From positions 806,001 to 870,000 of the forward strand of contig JAIXMQ010000002.1 of assembly GCA_025716855.1 (NCBI GenBank): 64,000 nucleotides of DNA, read 5' to 3'. The translations under genes and the position numbers were made by a program. Below the pieces are notes generated by a model. The model had not been told where the DNA came from. It made no database searches and worked only from the letters and a program-made list of their open reading frames with translations. The stretch comes from Pilaira anomala (taxonomy: Eukaryota; Mucoromycota; Mucoromycetes; Mucorales; Mucoraceae). Shown here in pieces: positions 55,651 to 64,000 of this stretch (the stretch's first letter is position 1; every line of letters begins with the position of its first letter).

Positions 55651-57749
55651 ATGCTCGACCTGAATAATAAAGTTGTTTTGCCAAACAAAAAAGAGTTCGA
55701 ATTCTTTAAGGAAAACAACTTGTCTGACTGGAATTTCAAAGATTTTATGCAACATTGTCAACTTAAAAATCGCACGTCCTTAAAAATTGATAAAGTAATT
55801 AATCAGTATAAACTATGTCTCAACAACATAAAGCAATGTGTACAAGACGACGACGTGAAAAGATATGTCGATAGTTTATCAGAGGAGATCAATAATAAAG
55901 TGATGTTAATTGTCTTTTCTTTGTAGTATGTAAGATACTAACGTTGTTCAAAATAGCCCACTGAAGACCAGTCAAAAACTATCGTCAACAACTTCCATAA
56001 TGTCAACTACGGAAATACTACCGTAATGGAAGCACATAGTGCAGTAACAGTTGAACAAAACAATAAGAAAAGAAAAATTGCTGAGGATCCACAAATATCT
56101 TTAACAGAGGTACAATCGGAAGTATCACCAATAACACATTCTGGTCTATCTTTATCTCCAGAACATAACGGTCCGTCACTTTATGATTCGTGGGAAGAAA
56201 CAGTAAGTATACAATGGCTTTGAAAGAAAAGAATCCGTATCTAATTCCTTTTTTTTTTTTTTTTTTTTACCGCTGATAGGAGAGTGAAGAAGAAATAGTA
56301 GTAGAAGAAGATATCGAGATGAATGTCTGGGATATATGGAAGAAAATTCTTGACACTATGCAGAGAGATGGTGATATCGATAAGTATAGGTATGCATGAA
56401 ATTAATTTAGCCCGACATCTATATTGAATATATCGTTTTATTATAGCTTAGAACATTTAAACATTGTTCAACTTGGAAACAAACTTGGTTCCAAGATAAC
56501 ACGAGAATACTACCCCAAAAATTTAATCAAAAAAACTGGACTCACACTTGAAGAGATACCTTGCTCATTCGTTGAAGATAATGAATTCTACAATAACATA
56601 TTTGATACTATTGTGAGTAGAAATATCAACTAAATTGTAAATTAGTGATATCTATTAACACCCCAAGTGTTTGGTAGGCTCTTTCGGATGAGTTTTCCTC
56701 AAATGAAGTACTGACCGAAGCAGCCTCGCTTGTACTTAAGTCAAACAATCCATTTAGGAAATTTTTTCATACCGTTCTGCAATCATTGTAAGTCTTTAAT
56801 CGATGATTCAGGTTCTGTAACGTCTATTTAACTTTCCTAATTATAGCGTCAGTGGGTTGTTTATTGACGATAGTGATGTTTACAACAACGAAATAAGTTA
56901 TAACTACTATATTCTATGGCCAATTCTGAACTCGTTATCAAAATCAATTCAGAAGACTAAGTTTTCATTGGGTAAAAAGAGATTAGAAGCTGTATCCCAG
57001 GAGCTAAAGTTGATCCATAATGACAACCGGCATTTCTATAATGCTGATGGTATCATTTCAAATAAAGAAAGTGAGATCGAAATAGCAATCTTGGAAACAA
57101 CAGGCCTCTTACTTCAACAAAATGGCCCAAAGGAAACCCAAGATTATATCAAGGCTGGATACGGTCTTGTCGCCATGCTGCATGTCATCGGGCGAAAGTT
57201 TCACTATGGTGATTTTGAAATTTTCAAAAAAATTGGCTCTTTTTTTGTTCAGGCGACAAGTATGTATTTTCTCTTTTCTTTAAAGACATATCCGCTAACG
57301 CTTTATTTTATGGTGCTTTTCAGCAACAAAGATCAGGATTTGGAGAGCATTTATGCCAGCAAGCAAGGTTTATGTGACCAATTGTATTGGTTCAGTCGAA
57401 GTGCCAACAGAATCAAAAACGTCAGAGGAAAAATTGAGAAAGTTGATTGATCTATTTTGGTTCTTAAGAGTAAGATATACTCGATCCATATTTTGACATT
57501 TTATTTATCAATAATACCTTTTGTTAGCAACTAATCAACGAATCATATCAAGCCATCGATGAGCTACAAGGATCACACATTGATAATATGAAGAAAAAGG
57601 TTAGGAAGTTGGAGGGGTACGAAAAAGTAACAAGTTTGTGTGACAACTTCAAAATAAACACCCTAGTCAAATTGCCACAGATTTACATAAAAAAATCAAG
57701 CCATTTGCAAATCAATAGCTCACCAATGGGACCAGATAACAGTAGTTAG
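55651..57749 (+). CDS. Protein of a possibly Mucorales-expanded family, REase-like C-terminal region
   Basis: Eight exons in phase: 55651-55899, 55957-56202, 56280-56389, 56447-56612, 56678-56787, 56847-57259, 57324-57469 and 57528-57749; 553 aa. The N-terminal 83 residues are helical and charged; then comes a nuclear-signal-like KKRKIAEDP and acidic region (ESEEEIVVEEDIEM). The main domain includes DGIISNKESEIEIAILETTG, then YIKAGYGLVAMLHVIGRKFH, FEIFKKIGSFFVQATTTKIR and IWRAFMPASKVYVTNCIG. The DG...EIAILETTG...K pattern recalls a PD-(D/E)xK nuclease core in which the final Lys is replaced by Thr, so it may be inactive. I know related sequences from several Mucorales but cannot name a family. 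Start and first intron are less certain. Confidence 0.65.
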
Positions 57750-58199
57750 ATAATTAGGGTATATCTATCGCTAGTTTTTCATTAAAATAACATAATCTAC
57801 TATATACGCTTTATACTTGGAATATTTCGAAGTATTTTAATTAAAACATACATGTTAACTTGTAGACCAAGTAGGGATAAATGTATTTACATGTAACAAA
57901 TATTTGTTATTTCGATACTGGAGTTCAAAAAAGGTTTTCCGTTTTAACAAATACAAACATCTTTATTTATTATATACCATTAAAACGAATATTCTCAAGA
58001 CAATTAAGGGTGGCGAAAGCCATACATAAAGTAAGACCAGTATTGCAGTAGTTGAAGCTAAATACAAAAGATATTGCTATGCAAAGGCGAGAAGGAAATT
58101 AACTTGTCACTACAGAATTGCAGATAATGAAAAATTAGAAAAAATAGTTTACACATTATATTGTTACCTGATTTTGAGTTTCATCAGATGTATGTAATA
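57750..58199. other. Intergenic, nothing recognised
   Basis: AT-rich spacer between the gene above and the tandem repeat; no ORF or RNA recognised. Confidence 0.5.
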
Positions 58200-58578
58200 G
58201 ACAATATTAATCCAATAACCACCGATCAGATTAACTGAAGAGCTAGTGTCGAGTCTGGAAAGACTCCAAGTTCAGAGGATTAAGCAAACGCGGGAGCTCC
58301 TATCTTCCAAAGTTCCTCGATAGGCTTGCCGGGTTCGTCAGGGAGCAAAAGCATGCTCACTCAAGTCATTGGTCTATTACTCATCCGATGAAAGCCAAAA
58401 CAATGACAATATTAATCAATAACCACCGATCAGATTAACTGAAGAGCTAGTGTCGAGTCTGGAAAGACTCCAAGTTCAGAGAATTAAGCAGACGCGGGAG
58501 TTCCTATCTTCCAAAGTTCCTCGATAGGCTTGCCGGGTTCGTCAGGGAGCAAAAGCATGCTCGCTCAAGTCATTGGTC
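58200..58578. repeat. Tandem pair of 174-bp hairpin-rich repeats
   Basis: Unit 1 is 58200-58374 and unit 2 is 58405-58578, about 97% identical (four substitutions and one indel noticed), with 30 bp between them. Each unit carries a hairpin GAGTC-TGGAAA-GACTC enclosed by CTGAA...TTCAG, then CTATC...GATAG, and GAGCA...TGCTC near the end. GC content is far above the flanks. No ORF spans the unit. This could be a structured non-coding RNA or a short mobile element. Confidence 0.8.
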
Positions 58579-58771
58579 ATTGTAGGCTAAGAAAGATAAA
58601 AAAAAAATGCAAATGGACGTTCTCTCTTTCACAAAAAGAAAATTCATTCAATTTTTTATTGGACGAAATCTTTTTTATTTTCAGACAAACTCCCTTTTAC
58701 CTCATTTTTTTTTATTATAACTGTGACTGCGGTTACGGTTTCTTTTCCTTAGTTACTGATTACAATTAAGT

Positions 58772-59170
58772 ATGTCGTTACCAACAAATTTAACGCCTGA
58801 AAAAGACTTAATGTCAAAACAAATTATCCAAGATCCAAAAGTATTAAATTATATTACTGAGGCAATCACACGTACAGAGAATGATTATTTCATCGGCAAT
58901 TGCGAGTGGAAGGATGGGACTCGCTCTGATGTGGTTTTACAGCCTAAATCTTCTTCTATGGATCTTCCTTTTATCATCGTAAAGATCCATCACACTGTTA
59001 ATAAACAGTTTATGAGAAGAGCAGTGGGATATTGCTTACAAGCAAATTTAAAATTTGATGTAGTTGTTTTATACCACAAAAAACACACACCAATCTTGGC
59101 AATAAATAACTGGAGCTATGATATGTCCCACCCTTCATGTCTTAATAAAATAGTTTGTTTGAACACATAG
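58772..59170 (+). CDS. Short REase-like protein, possibly truncated
   Basis: Intronless ORF of 132 aa starting MSLPTNLTPEKDLMSKQI. The central part reads WKDGTRSDVVLQP and LPFIIVKIHHTVNKQFMRRA, with VGYCLQANLKFDVVVLYHKK behind. From memory, Mucorales carry many proteins with W.DG.RSDV...(P)IIEIQHTV, a PD-(D/E)xK-like core (D...ExQ). Here the expected Glu is Lys (IVKIH), and the ORF stops soon after, so the copy is probably catalytically dead or truncated. The tandem repeat lies directly upstream. Confidence 0.55.
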   Translation: MSLPTNLTPEKDLMSKQIIQDPKVLNYITEAITRTENDYFIGNCEWKDGTRSDVVLQPKSSSMDLPFIIVKIHHTVNKQFMRRAVGYCLQANLKFDVVVLYHKKHTPILAINNWSYDMSHPSCLNKIVCLNT

Positions 59171-59715
59171 AATATTCGAGGAGAATGTTTGACAGATTTT
59201 TGGTTTTGAAACGAAAAAGAAGAAAGAAAAAGAAAAAAGTAATTAAATAATGAAAAAAAAAAAACCTGCTTGTGTGGCGTGTGAAAAGAATGAAGAAGTC
59301 AATAGCAAACATGCGATGATACTGTATAAAATGCCTATTTCTTATGTGCATGAAACACGATGTTTGACGATTAAAAACGTCAATGATAGCCTCGTTTTCT
59401 CGATCATAGGTTGGTGGGTTTTAATAATGTTAATGATGTTTAAGCGAAGTATTTTCTTGTAAAGAAAAAGTATTTCTTATGCCAGAAGATTCAAAATAAA
59501 GAGTACTGTGCTGATTCTTGGTTTAGATTTTATGGCCATTGATAAATTTACTTCAAATCTGAATAATAAGTAGACGCAATTAACACAAAAGAGGGCATAT
59601 CTTTTGTGCTACATTGATTTATACTTTACAACAGCGAGGTTTGAATAGCTCTTTAAATAGAATTGTGTGAATGCTGTCATTTTTTTTTCTCTTCTTCTCT
59701 TTTTCTCTTTCAGTA
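59171..59715. other. Intergenic with doubtful ORF
   Basis: Contains an ORF at 59250-59462 (KPACVACEKNEEVNSKHAMI, then a C-terminal hydrophobic helix WWVLIMLMMF) that could be the continuation of a decayed gene; it has a CxxC and one TM segment but no family. The right part is a T/C-rich leader of ACBP. Confidence 0.35.
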
Positions 59716-60181
59716 ATGCCATCTCCAGTAAGTTTTCTTTTCTTCTTCTAAATCTACCTTGGCGAAAAGAAAGAAAAAACAAAACTAAAGTATATATTTA
59801 TAGGCCTTTACTAAAGCTTCTGAAGAAGTTCGTGACTTAACTAGCAAGCCTTCAAATGAAGACCTTTTAAAGTTATATGCACTTTTCAAGCAAGCCACTG
59901 TTGGAGATAATGAAACATGTGAGTAAATAAAAAGTAAACCAAGCTATACAAAATATATTAACTTTGTCTTTATTCAAAGCCAAACCAACATTTGATATTA
60001 AGGGTCGTTATAAGTGGAATGCATGGGATGAACTTCAAGGTAAAATATATTATAAAGGAGAAGTAGACGATGAAAAAACGGTATTAATCTATGATACGAC
60101 ATCTTTTTAGGTACTCTCCCAGTGGAAGCTGAAACCCAATACATTGCTTTGGTTGAAGAACTCAAGTCCAAGCACCAATAA
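59716..60181 (+). CDS. Acyl-CoA-binding protein
   Basis: Four exons (59716-59727, 59804-59918, 59980-60039, 60111-60181) give 85 aa. The first coding exon has only four codons (MPSP). The family signature is AFTKASEEVRDLTSKPSNED, LLKLYALFKQATVGDNET, then FDIKGRYKWNAWDEL and TQYIALVEELKSK. It is a four-helix cytosolic carrier of long-chain acyl-CoA. Length is exactly that of free ACBPs (ACB1 in yeast). Lys and Tyr residues that bind the CoA head group (K in DIKGRYKW; Y in LLKLYALFKQ) are present. Confidence 0.96.
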
Positions 60182-60283
60182 ATTAAATAAACATTTGAAT
60201 AAACAGTGACTTTTTTTATATTTTTATTTACCTTTTTTTTTTCTTTTTCTTCCTTTTCTCTTCTCTTTATTATTAATTACATC

Positions 60284-62348
60284 ATGTCAAAAGATGTACA
60301 AGACTTGTCTCATTCACTTGAGAAGACTCAAATAACAGAAAACCAAGTGAATAAACCAACAGAGACAAAAGTAGCCGAACAAACGTAAATTTTTTAAAGT
60401 AGAAAGAGAGAGAAAGTCAATTGACTTTTTTTTCTAGTACAAGTAGAAATCAAGATGAAACCAACACAAGCAATAGCAGGAAACAAGGTATTGACAATAT
60501 GAAAGACGAGTAAGGGATATAATTCTAATTTTATATACCTATATTTAGAGAATTCAAGACAATTTCAAGCAGATATGCCAACATTTGACTTTCATAGGTT
60601 TTTAGAACAAATGAAAGAACCCAGTGCAGGACCTATTGCTCGTTATACAAAGGGGTAAAAAAAAAAAAAAAAAAAAAAAAGATACACAGAAAAAAAGTAA
60701 ATTTAATTATAAATATAGATTTATTTCAGCCTTTCATCGAAGAGAAGCGTGGACTGTAAATGAACAAGTAAAATTTATCCAAGATTTTTTAAATGTAAGT
60801 AAAATAGACAAGTGAAGATGCAACCAAATTTTAATTTTTTGACAGTTTACTTATGTAAAAATGAGAGATTGCGATGTGTGGAGAGATATTTCAGAAAAGG
60901 AGTTTGAAAATGCCAAAGAGGGCATGGAAAAGTTGGTTATGAATCGATTGTTTAATGTGTAAGTATAAGAAAAGAGAAAAAGAGAAAAAAAGAGAAAGAG
61001 AAAAAGAGAGAAAAAAAAAAGAGGATTAACAAGATGATGTATATAGTACATTTTCACCAAATACAATGGATGATAAAGAAAAGGATGATATTTTACATCA
61101 CAAGATCAAGATCTTTAGATGGATTCGAGAAAAACATCTTGATATACCCGTGACAGCAGATAATGATTCATTTTTAACATTTGCTGAAGCAGGTAAATCC
61201 ATCATATCAGCACACACACAAAAAAAAAAAAGATTCTCAAGTATATATATTTTTATATTATAGAATTGGTGAAAATGAATAATTATAAAGCACCAAGAGA
61301 TAAACTTATTTGTATACTTAATTGCTGCAAAGTTATTTTTGGTCTAATGAAACATATGGAAGGAGATGAAGGAGCTGATGTTTTTTTACCCTTATTAATC
61401 TACGTAGTCATTCGTGCTAATCCACCTAGATTGATATCAAATGTCCAATATATCTCACGATTTAGAAATCCTGATCATCTCAGGTCTGAGGCTGGTTATT
61501 ATTTAACTAACCTTGTAAGTTTAATAGAAATTCATGTTTTGTTATGTTTTTATCAACTCTTATTGTTTTTAGATGGGTGCTATTGAATTTATCGAAACAA
61601 TGGACGCTAGCTCATTATCAGTAACACAAGAAGAATTTGAAGCGTAAAATGCAATTTATTATTATTACATACATACATACATGCTAAAATAATATATGTA
61701 TTATACAGGAATATCGAAAAAACAATGTCAGAATTAGAACAAGAACATCCTAAATTAAACACATCAGATAAAAAGAAAATCAGTTACGAAAATGCAGTTC
61801 ATCCATCACACGCCAAAAGAGCACAAAAAGAATCACCTTTGATTGATTTAAAAACGGATATTACACAGAAATCACTAAATTTTGTTGAAAAGTTCTTTTC
61901 CGATAGTAGTGCAAATAACAGTGATAATGAACAACAACCTTCAGGTAGTAATAGTAAAAGTAGAAAGATAAAGTCAACACAACAACAACAACAACAACAA
62001 CACCATGATTATGTTCTTGATGGTCCGTCATCATTAGCACAAGAATTACCTGCTGTACCTGAGCATATAAATGCACCATTACCTAATTTACCAGCAGCAG
62101 CAGTGAGAGAACCATTAGATACAGATGATTCTCGTAAAGAATTTGATGAGCATTTGAGTACAATTGTATCCATGTTTCCTAATATTGAACCTGGTGTATG
62201 TTTTATGATTTTACAAGCGAGTGAAGGTCGTTTACCAGAAACGATTGAAAGGTGAATTTGATTTTTAATTCTAATCTTTTTAAATTTATTAACTTTTCTT
62301 CTTCTTCTTTTGTTTAGCTTATTGGATATGTCAAATGAGCAAACATAA
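60284..62348 (+). CDS. VPS9: Vps9-type Rab5 guanine-nucleotide exchange factor with CUE domain
   Basis: Ten exons in phase (60284-60384, 60438-60487, 60549-60654, 60719-60794, 60846-60958, 61047-61192, 61264-61514, 61573-61643, 61709-62251, 62318-62348); 495 aa. A helical bundle (FDFHRFLEQMKEPSAGPIAR...) precedes the VPS9 domain: YKAPRDKLICILNCCKVIFG, DGADVFLPLLIYVVIRANPP-like core (read GADVFLPLLIYVVIRANPP), YISRFRNP and EAGYYLTNLMGAIEFIE. After a polar linker with a Q7 run comes a CUE ubiquitin-binding domain (LSTIVSMFPNIEPGVCFMIL) to the C-terminus. This order is that of yeast Vps9, which activates Vps21/Rab5 on endosomes. Long A runs sit inside introns 3 and 5 and right after the stop. 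Confidence 0.93.
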
Positions 62349-62365
62349 TTTTCTTTCTTTTACTG

Positions 62366-62426
<61 letters not shown>

Positions 62427-62713
62427 TGTATTATAATTCAATATATGTTTTAATAGAAAAAAAAAAACATACCAAGAAATTCTTGTATTATTTTTATTGT
62501 AATCGCCGATATTGTAGCACTTTCCATTTTGTGAGACGAGAAGAAATATCTGTCTCGAGCGCCTTGAGAAGAAGAAAAAAACTTTTTTTTTATAGAGTAA
62601 TACTTTCAAAGAAACATGTTACTAAACGTTTCTCTTTACTTTATTTGTAAAAAGATACTCAAAAAATATGCATTTGATCCAATCTAACCCTCTTTTTTAA
62701 AGTGGTACGGAAT

Positions 62714-62749
<36 letters not shown>

Positions 62750-63132
62750 GGTTTGAACTGCATATGCTTTTTTTCAAGATTTGAACCGAGAATTTCGTAG
62801 TATAAATAATCTTATTCAATTCATAAAAATTATATACGTACACAGATCATACATACACGTATATGAACAAAACATGATACATATGAGATTCCCAAAAATC
62901 ACGATGCTACCAAAAAAAAAAAGTGATTGAAAACACTAGCCAATCGTTGCTAAGATATTACAAATCGGACTTTTTAAACAATTTTTGATTTTTTAAAGCC
63001 GTACCCACTTTTTTTTTTTTTTTTTTTTTTTTTTTCCACTTGTTCTATTTTATTCATTTTTCACCTTTTTTTATTTTATTTTTTTACATAAATATATCTC
63101 TTTATTGTATCTGTTTTATATAATTTTATACA
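62349..63132. other. Intergenic with extreme A/T homopolymers
   Basis: Holds an A run of about 56 bases (62369-62424), only 20 bp after the VPS9 stop, another of about 30 (62716-62746) and a T run of about 27 (63009-63035). No gene was recognised. Confidence 0.7.
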
Positions 63133-64000
63133 ATGATATCTTCATCCCATGCTGAAGAAATGAATAACATTCACAAGATACCAACTGAACAAAAGAGTGC
63201 TTTTTACTCTTTTTTACAATCATTAGCCACCTTTACAGGTGATATATCCGCTTTAACATGCCCAGCTTTCCTTCTTGCACCAGAATCAATTACAGAATAC
63301 TCGTAAGTTTTATTTACATATATATAAAAAAAAAAATAGAAAGAATAAAAAAAAAATAAGGCTCATATTTTATTATTAATACGTCTTTTCCCCTTTTTTA
63401 GTAATTATTGGGCAGCTCAGCCGGAACTGTTCGCAGCAATCCCTGAATCAGATAATGAAGTAGATAGATTATTAGCATTTATAAAATGGTTTATATCTTA
63501 TTTAAATGCAACTTATATTCGACGTGTACCAAAAGGACAATGGGAAAAGAAACCATTAAATCCTGCACTTGGAGAACAATGGTTTATGACTTGGTGTGAT
63601 GTAGATGGTTGTGGTGAAACTGAAGTAATGTGTGAACAAGTCTCACATCATCCTCCAGTTACTGCATTTTATATTGAGAATCAAAAAGCGGGTGTCGTCT
63701 TGAATGGTTATTCAGGTCAAAAGACTCGTATCTTGAATGCCACACTGGTTTGTGATCAAACAGGACATGAAGTTGTTACTTTAAATTCAAGAAATAATGA
63801 AAGTTATCTATTTACTAGTCCTGCACTTACAGTTCGTGGTATATGGTATGCAGGTAGAGTATATATGTATATAATAATAGCATTATAGCTCTTTTTCTAA
63901 CATCATATTTACTCTGTAGCTCCTTATGTTGAATTGATTGGAACTACTTGTATTCAGGCATCTACCGGTTATTATGCTTCAATTGAATACTCTTCACGTG
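63133..64000 (+). CDS. Oxysterol-binding protein-related (OSH4/KES1-like), 5' part
   Basis: Three exons are visible (63133-63302, 63402-63853, 63920 to the window edge); the 3' part lies outside. It starts directly with the ORD lid region (KIPTEQKSAFYSFLQSLATF), with no PH or ankyrin domain, as in short Kes1/Osh4 proteins. Motifs: ALTCPAFLLAPESITEYS, KKPLNPALGEQWF and the family signature EQVSHHPPVTAFYIEN. The two histidines that contact PI4P are present. Such proteins exchange sterol and PI4P between ER and Golgi membranes. Phases agree at both introns. Confidence 0.95.

Noticed and set aside
58225..58270. CTGAAGA followed by GAAA, suggesting a hammerhead ribozyme
   Set aside because: CTGANGA and GAAA are present, but the bases that should close stem II do not pair and the GAAA lies inside another hairpin loop, so the hammerhead core cannot form.

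Overview
This window is nuclear DNA of a filamentous fungus, most probably an early-diverging one of the Mucorales (Mucoromycota). The genes carry many short GT-AG introns (about 45-100 nt, often with TACTAAC-like branch sites). Exons are AT-rich, and intergenic DNA is very AT-rich with extreme poly-A/poly-T runs. The gene set is fungal: velvet factor, RIT1, DENN/DUF4484, CYSTM, DUF2415 WD40. Several fragments also look like gene families expanded in Mucorales. No prokaryotic, plasmid, CRISPR or phage feature was seen. All names rest on motifs read by eye; no database search was possible.

Layout. 0-7.4 kb: 3' end of a p24 cargo receptor, a 0.9-kb dispersed repeat (second copy near 30 kb), then TRAPPC12, beta-tubulin and an HRP1-type two-RRM protein, all on the minus strand. 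7.8-13.1 kb: tRNA-Asn, a decayed coding remnant, and a head-to-head pair of RNA-modifying enzymes (METTL16-like and RIT1) sharing 63 bp. 13.5-25 kb: two small unknown proteins, Mediator MED31, an unknown conserved-looking protein, a DENND11-like protein, the geranylgeranyltransferase-I beta subunit, COX17, an unrecognised 170-aa protein and a Swiss-Army-Knife HAD-domain protein. 25-36.8 kb: a SPAK/OSR1-like kinase, the second repeat copy, a seven-TM orphan, RPS4 with an intronic C/D snoRNA, a WD40 protein and a CYSTM protein. 37-50.5 kb: long gene-poor AT-rich stretches around a velvet factor, RPL10, a large coiled-coil protein whose reading frame breaks at a C6 run, a rhodanese/TrhO-like protein and RPS10. 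51-59.5 kb: an epoxide hydrolase, then an accessory zone with a DDE transposase relic, a 43-bp perfect inverted repeat, LINE fragments, two genes that look lineage-specific and a tandem pair of hairpin-rich repeats. 59.7-64 kb: ACBP, VPS9 and the 5' part of an OSH/Kes1 sterol carrier.

Functional threads. Several genes serve membrane traffic (p24, TRAPPC12, DENN, VPS9, OSH). Translation and RNA modification are also well represented (RPS4, RPL10, RPS10, METTL16, RIT1, TrhO-like, snoRNA). These are neighbours rather than operons. The observations most worth following are: (i) a snoRNA whose two guide regions match 18S and 25S rRNA; (ii) two diverged repeat copies sharing hairpins, one with a compensatory base-pair change; (iii) beta-tubulin with Ala198 and Tyr167; and (iv) the -1 frame break at a C6 run.
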